A stretch of DNA of 34,959 nucleotides, from positions 1 to 34,959 of the forward strand of contig CAMWXE010000056.1 in assembly GCA_947178145.1 (NCBI GenBank), given 5' to 3'. Shown here one piece after another: positions 5,683-14,568 of the stretch. Source of the DNA: an uncultured Lachnospiraceae bacterium (GTDB lineage Bacteria > Bacillota > Clostridia > Lachnospirales > Lachnospiraceae). The notes beneath the pieces are model-generated. The model was not told where the DNA came from. It saw only the letters and a list, made by a program, of their open reading frames with translations, and searched no databases. The translations under genes and the position numbers were made by a program. Position 1 is the first letter of the stretch, and every line of letters starts with the position of its first letter.

Positions 5683-7716
5683 TTGAAAAAAAGAATTCTG
5701 TCAATTATTTTAGCGCTTTGCTTATGCGCTTCTTCCCAGTCAGTGGTCTATGCGGGGAAGGACGATCTTTCGACGCAAGAGTCGACAAAGGAGCCAGATG
5801 CCCATAAAGATGAAGATCTGGTTCCAGCAGCAGTCTACGAGGCCATGATTGCGCTGAAAGATCAGGATGCGTATAAGGAGGGAACGACATGGACCAACGA
5901 TGAGCCTTATTCGGGTTCAGGGTACCGGTGGCATGGTGGAACACTTGATGGAAAAAATATCAGTGCTGTAGGTTGTGTAGCCTTCGCTTTTATCCTTAGC
6001 GATGAGGCTTTTGGCAGTCTGCAGAACAGAATGTACGCAAAAGGTCAGTTTACATTTGAGGATATCAAAGTGGGAGACATCCTGCGGATGAACAATGACG
6101 CCCATACCGTGATCGTGCTCCAGGTAAGTGATGCGGGTGTGGTTGTCGCCGAAGGAAACATCAGCACTGGAGACCACAAAGGTAAGGTTCATTGGGGGCG
6201 GGCAATCTCTAAGGAAGAGGTGATGAACAGCACCAGCCATTATATTACCCGCTACCCGGAAGGCTATGTTGCGCCAGATGATTCAACTGCCAACGAGTCA
6301 ATTGACAAGGGAACACTCAGCGGAGGGCTTACATGGAATTTGACGAAGGCGGGGACACTGACCATCTCCGGTAAGGGAGCTATGCCAGATTATAGCGGTG
6401 CTGGGGAACAGCCGTGGAAGGATTACGGCAGCCAAATTCATAAGGTTGTGATCGGGGAGGGCGTCACCAGTATTGGTTCCTGCACTTTTTGGAACAGCGG
6501 ACTTCTTAGTGCAGAGATTTCCTCCAGTGTGACAACGATTGGCAGCAATGCTTTTCGCGGTTCCTCGATAATGTCCGTGACCATTCCTTCCAGCGTGAAA
6601 ACGATCCATGACAGTGCTTTCCGCGAGTGCCGAAATCTTAGTTCAGTGACTGTTTCCAACGGGATGGAGACAATCGGTGAGAATGCTTTCCGCGCCTGCA
6701 CAAGTCTCACTTCCATAGCTCTGCCTTCCAGCATTGGGGAGGTAGGTGCCGGTGCCTTTTTCCAATGTCAGGAAATGACAGATGCAACGTTTGCCTCTGG
6801 CAGCAAGCAGGTAAAGCTGGGCGATAATCTGTTTACACAATGCTATAAACTGACGAGCGCAAAGCTGCCCTCAAATATAGACCGCATTGGCGAGGGGATG
6901 TTTCAGGATTGTCTGATGCTTGCCAGAGTGGATATTCCGCAGGGCACGGCAAATATCGGAGGATCAGCATTCGCTTCGTGCTCCAGATTAACCACGGTCA
7001 TAATTCCGGACAGCGTAACGACAATAGGGACAGCAGCATTTTCAGATTGTCCTCTGACGGACATATATTTTACTGGCACCGAAGCGCAGTGGAACGACAT
7101 AAACAAACAGGGTGATACGGTATCGGCAGTATCGAAGGCAACGATACATTACAACTACACCACTGCAACCAGCCCTGATCCTGATGAAGGTGGTGATAAC
7201 GATAACAACAATGATGATTCCGGGATCAATCATGGTGGGGATAAACCTGGTACGAATAATTCCAGTCAAAACAGTTCCGATGAGGACGCCCCGGACAGAA
7301 GGGCGCTTGCAGAGACATGGAAACCGACAACGCCTGATGAGGTCAAGCGGTATATTTGCATGGGAAAAGAAGATGTCCAGTACACCGTGCCAGAGAAAAA
7401 TGCCTATCCGGTTGACATAGAGAACGCAATGCAGGGACCTATGTGCTTCGAGTCGTTTGAGGCTGTTCTTGGGGATTATACGATTGGGAGAACTTACAAT
7501 ATATATGCGCGTTCCGATACCACCTACAGCACAGACCAGAAAGTACAGATTACGATAGAAATCCCGTCAGCCATTTATAAGAAAGACAGGGAGTATAAGA
7601 TGATCTGCGTTACAAAGGGCGGGAAGCCGACTATTTATGACGACTTAGACAGTGACCCTGAGACAATCACAATAGAGACAGATAAATTCCAAGCATATGC
7701 GTTGATTTACAAGTAA
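5683..7716 (+). CDS. Secreted protein: Cys/His peptidase-like domain plus BspA-type leucine-rich repeats
   Basis: 677 residues. There is a Sec signal peptide (KKRILSIILALCLCASS, cleavage probably near VYA-GKDD). Residues about 60-190 look like a papain-like or amidase-type fold: a Cys in AVGCVAFAF (C98), a His in DAHTVIVL (H141) and an aromatic-rich 'WHGG' loop; C98 and H141 are the likely catalytic pair. Residues about 215-480 are LRR_5/BspA-like repeats with the recurrent 'SV-TIG--AF--C--L' unit. A linker rich in Asn, Asp and Gly (about 485-545) leads to a C-terminal beta-rich domain of about 130 residues that I cannot name. The start is TTG, chosen because AGGAGG is eight bases upstream and the signal peptide begins there. 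Probably a surface protein acting on peptides, wall or host ligands; enzyme activity is inferred. A strong terminator follows. Confidence 0.85.
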   Translation: MKKRILSIILALCLCASSQSVVYAGKDDLSTQESTKEPDAHKDEDLVPAAVYEAMIALKDQDAYKEGTTWTNDEPYSGSGYRWHGGTLDGKNISAVGCVAFAFILSDEAFGSLQNRMYAKGQFTFEDIKVGDILRMNNDAHTVIVLQVSDAGVVVAEGNISTGDHKGKVHWGRAISKEEVMNSTSHYITRYPEGYVAPDDSTANESIDKGTLSGGLTWNLTKAGTLTISGKGAMPDYSGAGEQPWKDYGSQIHKVVIGEGVTSIGSCTFWNSGLLSAEISSSVTTIGSNAFRGSSIMSVTIPSSVKTIHDSAFRECRNLSSVTVSNGMETIGENAFRACTSLTSIALPSSIGEVGAGAFFQCQEMTDATFASGSKQVKLGDNLFTQCYKLTSAKLPSNIDRIGEGMFQDCLMLARVDIPQGTANIGGSAFASCSRLTTVIIPDSVTTIGTAAFSDCPLTDIYFTGTEAQWNDINKQGDTVSAVSKATIHYNYTTATSPDPDEGGDNDNNNDDSGINHGGDKPGTNNSSQNSSDEDAPDRRALAETWKPTTPDEVKRYICMGKEDVQYTVPEKNAYPVDIENAMQGPMCFESFEAVLGDYTIGRTYNIYARSDTTYSTDQKVQITIEIPSAIYKKDREYKMICVTKGGKPTIYDDLDSDPETITIETDKFQAYALIYK

Positions 7717-7731
7717 AACAAAATTGCATGG

Positions 7732-7762
7732 CCTCCAAATCTGGCATGATTTGGAGGTTTTC
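7732..7762 (+). terminator. Rho-independent terminator
   Basis: CCTCCAAATC TGGCAT GATTTGGAGG, a perfect 10-bp stem, then TTTTCCT. It ends the secreted repeat protein and lies just before the stop of the convergent membrane-protein gene. Confidence 0.85.
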
Positions 7763-7774
7763 CTGTAGCTGTTT

Positions 7775-8248
7775 TCAGCGAAGTAGTTTTTCAAGCTTCT
7801 CGATTGATTTTTTGGCAGGGATATAGAACCCAAGTCTCATGATAAGTTGATGGAGAGCAAACACACCAATCAGCATGATAAAGGGGAAGACGTTGAATTC
7901 TCCAGTCATGATGAAACCAAGAAGTACAATGAGACAAGCGAGCCCAAATATACAATTTCCGAAAATGGAGGACACATACTTAGCGTGATGAAGGCACATC
8001 TTGAGATCGATGACGGATGTAATCCCTTCTACCCGGATTCGGCCAGATATCATTGGCGCAAAATCATTGCGGAAGCAGATATTGTTCATGATCTCAAATT
8101 CAAGAGGGCCAATCTCACCGATAAATTCGATATAAGGACGGCAGGCAGTTTCCTCTCTGGATTTTGTCACGACCTTCAATGCGGTGCAGATCTCTTCTGG
8201 AGATTTGCTGGTATAGATTCTGTGCTCTACATAGGGCATCAAATGCAT
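7775..8248 (-). CDS. Two-span membrane protein of unknown function
   Basis: 157 residues. A soluble N-terminal half of about 90 residues (begins MHLMPYVEHRIYTSKSPEEI) is followed by two adjacent hydrophobic spans (about 97-113 and 120-138) and a basic tail with KKSIEKLEKLLR. The N-terminal part has alternating strand-like segments such as 'FEIMNNICFRNDFAPMISGRI', which recall small PH-like or YcxB-like membrane proteins, but I cannot assign a family. GAAAGGAAGGG precedes the ATG, and a minus-strand TATAAT at 8319-8314 may be its -10. It stands alone. Confidence 0.75.
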   Translation of the reverse strand: MHLMPYVEHRIYTSKSPEEICTALKVVTKSREETACRPYIEFIGEIGPLEFEIMNNICFRNDFAPMISGRIRVEGITSVIDLKMCLHHAKYVSSIFGNCIFGLACLIVLLGFIMTGEFNVFPFIMLIGVFALHQLIMRLGFYIPAKKSIEKLEKLLR

Positions 8249-8456
8249 GATACGACCCTTCCTTTCGATTTCTACTCATATCAACAAATGGTGACGCATA
8301 TCTGACAGAACGCATTATAAAGCTGATTTCAGTATATCATATACATTTCCCATATTCAATTGATTTAGCGCAGGAGTTATGGTTCACGCAACAGCCGAAA
8401 TTATATAAGACGTAAGCAAAAACGCTGTTTGGACGCAGAGTCATATCTCTCAGAAA

Positions 8457-8786
8457 TTGGGTATTGACAATCCTGTATATCGGAGTAAAATAGTTCTAAT
8501 CGTTGAAGTCCGCTATCTGTCAAAGTCCCAGGTGTCTGGTGCCATAAAGCTTTTGGAAGAGCGCGAATGGATTGACAAAGCCTACATTGGTGACAACCGC
8601 AAGACGGCACATTTAAAAATATGTGAAAAAGCAGCTGCCGTCATCGCTGATGGAAAAGCGGCACAGGAAGTATTTTTCGAAGTGCTGATGGACGGATTTA
8701 CGCGGGAGGAAATTGAGCGCATGAAAGGCTATACAGGACGCATTTGGGACAATATTGACAGCTATCTAAAGTCTGGCAGCAAATAA
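8457..8786 (+). pseudogene. MarR-family regulator lacking its N-terminus
   Basis: The open frame gives a typical MarR winged-helix end: recognition helix region YLSKSQVSGAIKLLEEREWI, wing YIGDNRKTAHLKI, then the dimerisation helices up to SYLKSGSK. Complete members have about 40 more residues in front (first dimer helix and start of the DNA-binding domain). Here the frame can only begin at a TTG at 8457, with no ribosome site, and the codons just upstream contain stops (a TGA within ATTGGGTATTGACAA in another frame). I therefore call it 5'-truncated. It lies 37 bases before the TSUP permease, which it probably once regulated. Confidence 0.65.
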
Positions 8787-8823
8787 GTAAATCAATGTGG
8801 AATTTTAGATGGGAGGAAAAATC

Positions 8824-9594
8824 ATGTTTATGTTTATCGTCTGTTTTATTGCTGGAATTGGTGCAGGGCTGGGGACAGGATTTGCGGGGATGAGCGCCGC
8901 GGCGGTTATCAGTCCAATGCTGATTACGTTTCTGGGACTTCCGGCGTACGAGGCGGTCGGCATCGCGCTGGCGAGTGATGTGCTGGCAAGCGCGGTGAGT
9001 GCATATACCTATGGAAAAAATAAAAACCTTGATATCCGTAATGGTCTGGTGATGATGGTCACGGTTTTGCTCTTTACGCTTATAGGAAGCTGGATTGCGA
9101 GCATGGTTCCGAATACCACGATGGGGAGTTTCTCTGTGTTCATGACCTTGCTGCTCGGAATCAAGTTTATTGTAAAGCCAGTCATGACAACAAAGGAATC
9201 CATGGCTGCTGTCAGTGTGAAGAAGCGGATGATTCAGTCGATCGTCAGTGGGACGATTGTAGGCTTTATCTGCGGTTTTATCGGCGCAGGCGGCGGCATG
9301 ATGATGCTGTTGATCCTGACAAGTGTCCTGGGCTATGAGCTGAAGACGGCAGTTGGGACAAGCGTTTTTATCATGACCTTTACGGCACTGACAGGTTCGG
9401 TCAGCCACTTTGTGATTGGCGGTATGCCGGATATCTGGTGTCTGATTTTCTGTGTGGCATCGACACTGCTATGGGCGCGGATTGCCGCAAAGTTTGCTAA
9501 CAAAGCCAGCGCCGCTGCGTTGAACAGGGCGACAGGTGTGGTGCTTGCTGTATTGGGGGCTGCGATTCTTGTCGTGAACTTGATGACAAAATAA
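8824..9594 (+). CDS. TSUP family (TauE/SafE) permease
   Basis: 256 residues with about eight predicted membrane spans and the internal duplication typical of the family: GAGLGTGFAGMSAAAVISP near the start and GFICGFIGAGGGMMM near residue 150. These proteins export or import small sulfur-containing or organic anions such as sulfite, sulfoacetate or taurine; the substrate is not visible. An ATG 15 bases upstream exists, but GGGAGG at 8811-8816 overlaps it and is rightly spaced for the ATG at 8824. It is downstream of a broken MarR gene and converges on the AraC regulator. Confidence 0.9.
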   Translation: MFMFIVCFIAGIGAGLGTGFAGMSAAAVISPMLITFLGLPAYEAVGIALASDVLASAVSAYTYGKNKNLDIRNGLVMMVTVLLFTLIGSWIASMVPNTTMGSFSVFMTLLLGIKFIVKPVMTTKESMAAVSVKKRMIQSIVSGTIVGFICGFIGAGGGMMMLLILTSVLGYELKTAVGTSVFIMTFTALTGSVSHFVIGGMPDIWCLIFCVASTLLWARIAAKFANKASAAALNRATGVVLAVLGAAILVVNLMTK

Positions 9595-9670
9595 TTGTCC
9601 GAATCGGTCAACAATATTACTGCGTTGGCGGCAGGAGCACACAATCATTGTAAGACATTGTAAGAATTTG

Positions 9671-10753
9671 TCAGGAGTGCAGCTTTCTGTACTCTTTGGG
9701 CGTGACACCATACTTTTTCTTAAATAGGGCATAGAAGTGTGTGCGGTTTGTGAATTTGAGTCTGGCGGCTATGGCACTGATGGATTCATCTGTTTCTGTC
9801 AGACATTGGGCCGCTTTTTTCAGGCAGAAGGTCATGCCATAGTCATAGAAGCACATGTCCGTGAACTTGTTGACAATACGGTTTAGATAGTCCCCGCTGT
9901 AGTGAAGCAGCTGTTCCATCTCCATGCGTGTGATACGCCCATCGCGCTCCTCGAAAAGCTGTGTAATGTGTGAGAAGAGCAGAAAGTCACTGTTTTTGTC
10001 AAGCCGGATATTGCTGCATTGGTAATGAGCCGGCGATGACAGGTAGGACAGGAGGGAACACAGCAATCCGCAGACCTGATAGGAGGCACCAAACTCGGAG
10101 CAGAGAAGCGTCTGTATCAGAGATTCTGTTATGGAATGCAGGTGTGCTGCGGATTGCAGATTCTGATACACTGGTATGAAATTAAGGTAAGCCCGTTCTC
10201 CGAGATTTTCCAGATCCGTGGCGATAAAATGATAGAGTGCGCTGTCATATATCTTTTTTTCGCTGGGAAAAAAGGCGTTCTGTGCAGAGGCAAAAAGTTC
10301 CGTGATAAAAGCGGGAGACAGACCAATATACAGCACCTGGCATTTTGACAGATAGCGTTCCACATGGCGCAGATTCCGGTTAATCAGGCAGCAGGAGCCG
10401 GCGGAATAAAGATAATCCTCTCCCTCGATTCTCTGCACAATAGTTCCTTCCAGAACAATTACAAATTCAAAAAAGTCATGAAAGTGCGGCGCGTTTTGTG
10501 CATAGGGGTTATTTTTCATGGAGAGCGTTTCCTGATACAGAACAGCCTTCTCAAAGGACATCGTGACGACATTTACATAGTCATCTGGCTCGGTGCCATC
10601 ACAGTATTCCAGCGTGAGCTCAAAGGGCACATTCATATGGTAAAAACGGCTGAAATCGCTGTCGCCGTTTTGAACATGAATCGGAGAACTACGGCTGTTC
10701 AGGACTTCCTGCATATCGAGTGTATTGCAAACAAAGCTGGCATTATTCTCCAT
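9671..10753 (-). CDS. AraC-family transcriptional regulator with cupin sensor domain
   Basis: 360 residues. The N-terminal half is a cupin-like ligand domain (HFHDFFEFVIVLEG and YSAGSCCLINRNLRH carry the typical His-rich strands). A helical middle follows, and the last 100 residues are the two helix-turn-helix units of AraC/XylS proteins, ending in ESISAIAARLKFTNRTHFYALFKKKYGVTPKEYRK. GGAGGTTCTAA precedes the ATG. It is divergent from the GH53 galactanase across 377 bases, so it most likely senses a galactan-derived sugar and activates that gene; this link is inference from position and family. Confidence 0.92.
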   Translation of the reverse strand: MENNASFVCNTLDMQEVLNSRSSPIHVQNGDSDFSRFYHMNVPFELTLEYCDGTEPDDYVNVVTMSFEKAVLYQETLSMKNNPYAQNAPHFHDFFEFVIVLEGTIVQRIEGEDYLYSAGSCCLINRNLRHVERYLSKCQVLYIGLSPAFITELFASAQNAFFPSEKKIYDSALYHFIATDLENLGERAYLNFIPVYQNLQSAAHLHSITESLIQTLLCSEFGASYQVCGLLCSLLSYLSSPAHYQCSNIRLDKNSDFLLFSHITQLFEERDGRITRMEMEQLLHYSGDYLNRIVNKFTDMCFYDYGMTFCLKKAAQCLTETDESISAIAARLKFTNRTHFYALFKKKYGVTPKEYRKLHS

Positions 10754-10849
10754 TTAGAACCTCCATGCGACCGGGTGACTGGTGCATTGACATAGCCTGA
10801 GCAATGCACGCGGTGTATTATTCCCGAATATGATACAAATGCTGATGAA

Positions 10850-10897
10850 TGAAATCGTTTTTCGATATTGCTGTGTATTGGATTGATTTTCTATAAT
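10850..10897 (+). promoter_or_regulatory. Promoter and possible cre site of the galactanase
   Basis: TTGCTG (10868-10873), an 18-base spacer and TATAAT (10892-10897) point towards the GH53 gene, leaving a leader of about 230 bases. TGAAATCGTTTTTC at 10850-10863 matches 12 of 14 positions of the CcpA catabolite-response consensus and lies directly upstream of the -35. The rest of the 10754-11130 gap contains no reading frame; activator sites for the AraC protein are expected but not identifiable by eye. Confidence 0.45.
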
Positions 10898-11130
10898 AAT
10901 AGATAAGTGGCAGTTTGACCATGTGTATTCATGGTTACATAGCTACAATTATAGATAAACATGCCAAAAAAGTAAAGCAGTTTATCAAAACACAAAAATG
11001 GTTACGGTTCATGCCACGTCTGATTTTGGCAGTAACCCAAAATGCACTTTCGGGGCTTTTTGTGCCTGATGGAACAAAATAGGTACAGGAAGACTCCGCA
11101 AGTCCATAAAAAGATGGAGGGATTGATATT

Positions 11131-13194
11131 ATGAAGCGATTGCACGCAAAATTACTGGCTTTCTGTGTCAGTGCAAGTCTCTGCTCGGCTGTGTTGGCAG
11201 GCTGCGGGGCAAACAGTACGGAACCGGCTGCGGGAACACAGGTATCCACGCCGGAGGAGACACAGGCAGCGTCAGAGACAGCAGAATCCGGGTCAACGGA
11301 AGCGGCCACAGAGGTGCAGCCGGATGATCAGGAATCAGCAGGTATCTTTCTGGAACCGGTGGAAGGCATTTCAGACGACTTTATTCGTGGAATGGATGCA
11401 TCCTCTGTACTTGTAGAGGAAAAAAGCGGTGTAAAGTATTATAACTTTGAGGGCGAGGAGCAGGATGTATTCCAGACACTGGCGGAGGCCGGTGTGAATT
11501 ACATACGTCTGCGGGTGTGGAACGACCCTTACGATGAGAACGGCAATGGATATGGCGGTGGCAATAACGATGTTCCGACTGCCGTTGAGCTTGGAAAACG
11601 CGCAACGGAATACGGGATGAAAGTATGCATCGATTTCCATTACTCTGATTTCTGGGCGGATCCGAAGCGACAGCATGCACCTAAGGCATGGGAAGGGATG
11701 AACATTGATGAGAAATGTGACGCACTTTATGAGTTCACCAGGGAAAGTCTCACAGAAATCATTGACGCCGGCGTAGATGTGGGAATGGTGCAGGTCGGAA
11801 ATGAGATTAACAACGGTATGGCTGGGGAGACAAAGCTTGCCAATGTCACGGAACTCTTGCAGGCTGGATGCCGTGCCGTGCGTGAGATATCCGAAGAATA
11901 TGGGAAAGACATTCAGGTTGCGATTCATTATACGAATATTACTGAGAATGACCAGGTAGAGAGTCTGGTGGCAAACCTGTCAGAGTCAGATGTGGATTAT
12001 GATGCAATAGGGCTGTCCTATTATGCATTCTGGGATGGCACCATGGAAAACATGCAGGATGTTGTCAAAATGATTCAGGAAAAGTATGGTAAGCAGGTGT
12101 TTATCGCAGAGACATCTTATTGCTACACCTCTGAGGATGGAGATGGCAGTGGAAACAGTCTGGTCGGAATAGACGATCTGGTAGATGGCTATCCCGCAAC
12201 GGTTCAGGGACAGGCAAATGTGATACGCGATGTCTGTGCAGCAGCATATGAGGCAGGTGCGATCGGTGTATTCTACTGGGAGGGCGTATGGATTCCTGTC
12301 GGAGAGCCGACTGCAGATAACGCTCCGATCTGGGAGGAATTTGGAAGCGGCTGGGCAAGCAGCTATGCAGGGGATTATGACCCAGACGATGCGGGGCTCT
12401 ATTATGGCGGCTGCTCATGGGATAATCAGGCGATGTTTGACTTTGACGGACATCCTCTGGAATCGCTCAATGTGTTTCAATACTTAAAAACAGGTGCCTC
12501 TGCACCCCTGGCAATTGATGCGGTGCCGTCAGTACATGTTACCTCTGGTGTGGGCAGTCCGATAGCGCTTCCTGAGATGGTCGAAGTGATTTACAATGAC
12601 CGTTCAGCCAACAAGCAAGTCGCTGTCACATGGGACGAGACACAGATTGCGGCAATTGACATAAATGAGGGCGGCGTCTACGAGGTGACAGGTGTGCTTG
12701 AGGATGGCTCCACGGCTGCCGGTTATGTCGAGATTAAGATGGATAATCTTGTCTTGAATCCAAGCTTTGAGGATGCCGATACTTCTATGTGGAAAGTGAC
12801 ATATGAAGGTGGCAGCAATCCGACAGATTATCAGGAAAAAACAGACGATGCCTATACTGGTGATATCGCTTTTCACTTCTGGTCAGAGGACTCTGATATG
12901 GACTTTTCCATTGAACAGGAATTTACCGATTTGGAGCCAGGAACATATCAGCTTTGTGTCTATGCACAGGGGGGAGACGTATCTGACGATGCAGCGATGG
13001 AACTGTATGCGATTACCAGTGACGGGGAGCAGACGGAGCCTTTCATGGTGACGACTTACAATGACTGGAAAAATCCTACCATTTCTAATATAAAGATTAC
13101 AGATGGCAGGCTCACAATCGGTGTACACATGAAGTGTAATCCCAGAAGCTGGGGAACTGTGGATGACTTTACGTTGAACCGGATGGGGGATTAG
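11131..13194 (+). CDS. GH53 endo-beta-1,4-galactanase lipoprotein with C-terminal carbohydrate-binding module
   Basis: 687 residues. A lipoprotein signal with lipobox LAGC (Cys about residue 27) is followed by an acidic Thr/Glu/Ala-rich linker (about 30-75). The GH53 barrel (about 80-450) contains FIRGMDAS, YIRLRVW, the acid/base in VGNEIN (E225) and the nucleophile in FIAETSY (E327). An Ig-like bacterial domain (Big_4 type, about 465-540) and a terminal beta-sandwich module (about 545-685, begins NLVLNPSFE) resemble CBM61, which binds beta-1,4-galactan and is known attached to GH53. It cuts galactan side chains of pectin at the cell surface. GGAGGG precedes the ATG. No sugar transporter or GH2/GH42 gene is adjacent, so uptake must be encoded elsewhere. 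A strong terminator follows. Confidence 0.95.
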   Translation: MKRLHAKLLAFCVSASLCSAVLAGCGANSTEPAAGTQVSTPEETQAASETAESGSTEAATEVQPDDQESAGIFLEPVEGISDDFIRGMDASSVLVEEKSGVKYYNFEGEEQDVFQTLAEAGVNYIRLRVWNDPYDENGNGYGGGNNDVPTAVELGKRATEYGMKVCIDFHYSDFWADPKRQHAPKAWEGMNIDEKCDALYEFTRESLTEIIDAGVDVGMVQVGNEINNGMAGETKLANVTELLQAGCRAVREISEEYGKDIQVAIHYTNITENDQVESLVANLSESDVDYDAIGLSYYAFWDGTMENMQDVVKMIQEKYGKQVFIAETSYCYTSEDGDGSGNSLVGIDDLVDGYPATVQGQANVIRDVCAAAYEAGAIGVFYWEGVWIPVGEPTADNAPIWEEFGSGWASSYAGDYDPDDAGLYYGGCSWDNQAMFDFDGHPLESLNVFQYLKTGASAPLAIDAVPSVHVTSGVGSPIALPEMVEVIYNDRSANKQVAVTWDETQIAAIDINEGGVYEVTGVLEDGSTAAGYVEIKMDNLVLNPSFEDADTSMWKVTYEGGSNPTDYQEKTDDAYTGDIAFHFWSEDSDMDFSIEQEFTDLEPGTYQLCVYAQGGDVSDDAAMELYAITSDGEQTEPFMVTTYNDWKNPTISNIKITDGRLTIGVHMKCNPRSWGTVDDFTLNRMGD

Positions 13195-13210
13195 AAAATT
13201 ATTTTATTCA

Positions 13211-13251
13211 AAATAACGGTGAAGCGCGTGTATGGGCTCACCGTTATTTTT
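13211..13251 (+). terminator. Rho-independent terminator after the galactanase
   Basis: AAATAACGGTGA, 15-base loop, TCACCGTTATTTTT; 12-bp stem with a T run. Confidence 0.9.
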
Positions 13252-13345
13252 GTGCGCCGTGAATCCATTGTTTTTTATTCAAAAAACCGCACATATTGGC
13301 TGACTACTCCGTTATACTTAATGAGAGGGGGAGGTGTTTTGCGGG

Positions 13346-13861
13346 ATGTCCATGGATATCGAAGAACAGTATGATAAAATTTACCAATATTGCTATTTTC
13401 GGCTGCGCAGCAGACAGGCGGCGGAAGATATCACGCAGGAGACCTTTCTGCGTTATCTCGAAAAGTATCAATGCACTGCGGCAAAAAAGGCTCTGAATTG
13501 TCTGTACACGATTGCCAGGAACCTCTGTGTAGATGAGTATCGGAGACGTTCCAAAGAACAGGTGTGGGATGACATATCAAGGGACGAGCCACAAAATGAG
13601 ACGGTGAAAGCAGTTGTGGCGCAGAAGGCTTTGCAGCAGGAAAATGCAGAGGAGGGATATCTCACAAAGCTCGCAGTCAGAAAGGCAGTGGCGTCACTGG
13701 AAGAGGACGAGCAGGAGCTTTTGCTGCTTCGCTATGTGAATGAGGTGCCAATTCTGACACTTGCGCATCTGCTCGGAATTTCCAGATTTGCAGTGTACCG
13801 CAGGCTGGCCGCAGTGACAAAAAAGTTCAAGGAGGGTTTAAAAAAGGAGGGGATTGAATGA
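13346..13861 (+). CDS. ECF-type RNA polymerase sigma factor (first of three)
   Basis: About 171 residues. Region 2 has FRLRSRQAAEDITQETFLRYL, and region 4 has LLLLRYVNEVPILTLAHLLG followed by the recognition helix ISRFAVYRRLAAVTKKF. The linker between them is long and acidic. A GTG at 13334 is also in frame, but GGGGAGG covers it; the ATG at 13346 is about 11 bases behind that site, and the ATG at 13352 is an alternative. A TATACT at 13313-13318 is a candidate -10. The stop overlaps the start of the next gene (ATGA), so the two are co-translated. Together with the ABC genes downstream it forms one plus-strand unit, probably a signal-responsive exporter operon. Confidence 0.85.
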   Translation: MSMDIEEQYDKIYQYCYFRLRSRQAAEDITQETFLRYLEKYQCTAAKKALNCLYTIARNLCVDEYRRRSKEQVWDDISRDEPQNETVKAVVAQKALQQENAEEGYLTKLAVRKAVASLEEDEQELLLLRYVNEVPILTLAHLLGISRFAVYRRLAAVTKKFKEGLKKEGIE

Positions 13862-14559
13862 AGCAGGAGTTGATAAAAGAGTTAAAACGTGCGTTCGAAG
13901 CGCCGGCGCCATTGCACAAAAAAGCGTTTCTACGGACGCTGGAGCAGACTAAGATCAGTATGCCGGTATTTGTCCTTTCACAGATTGGCTATATCCGCAG
14001 ATGGATATGGATTATCTCTGTGTTGATTTTTGTCATATCAATGGTGGAGGCAGCACGCCTGTCGGCAGAGACAGTGTGGGTGATCTCCGCGCTAATGCCA
14101 TTATTGGCCCTGACCGTAGTCTCTGAGAGCGGACGTTCGGAGAACTGCGAGATGGCGGAACTGGAGATGGCGACGCGCTTTTCCCTGAGAAGCGTCACCC
14201 TGGCAAGGCTGGGGATTCTCGGCGCAGAAAATCTGATCATTCTGAGCCTGCTGCTGCCAATTGAGATATGGCGTCAGGGACTTGGTGTGCTGCAGGCAGG
14301 AGTCTATATTCTGCTGCCTTATCTGATGATGACGTTTGTGGGACTCTCGATTGTCCGCAGAATCCGCGGGCGCGAGGCTGTCTATATCTGCGTTGGCATC
14401 GCAGTCTGCATCAGCTTTTTGGTGATAACGCTGCACAGCAGCACCTTGCAGTTATATCAGGCGGGCGATTTCGTGTGGTGGACTGCGATTCTCTCTTTGC
14501 TGTGTATCGGAACTGCGCGGCAGTGCGCAGGGATTGTAAGAGGGACTGCGGCAGTGTGA
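13858..14559 (+). CDS. Multi-span membrane protein coupled to the sigma factor
   Basis: 233 residues. A soluble, basic N-terminus of about 45 residues is followed by roughly six hydrophobic spans (about 48-65, 70-88, 119-137, 146-163, 174-195, 207-225). The loop after the second span is charged (VSESGRSENCEMAELEMATR). It starts within the stop of the sigma gene, with AGGAGG inside the sigma end, so tight coupling is clear. Position suggests an anti-sigma or sensor role, or a membrane part of the ABC transporter that follows; it lacks a recognisable zinc anti-sigma motif. A 168-bp palindromic element separates it from the ATPase gene. Confidence 0.75.
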   Translation: MKQELIKELKRAFEAPAPLHKKAFLRTLEQTKISMPVFVLSQIGYIRRWIWIISVLIFVISMVEAARLSAETVWVISALMPLLALTVVSESGRSENCEMAELEMATRFSLRSVTLARLGILGAENLIILSLLLPIEIWRQGLGVLQAGVYILLPYLMMTFVGLSIVRRIRGREAVYICVGIAVCISFLVITLHSSTLQLYQAGDFVWWTAILSLLCIGTARQCAGIVRGTAAV

Positions 14560-14568
14560 ACATGCTGA

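Noticed and set aside
8698..9408. 236-codon minus-strand open frame rich in His and Arg
   Set aside because: Antisense shadow of the TSUP permease; composition is typical of a reversed membrane-protein gene.
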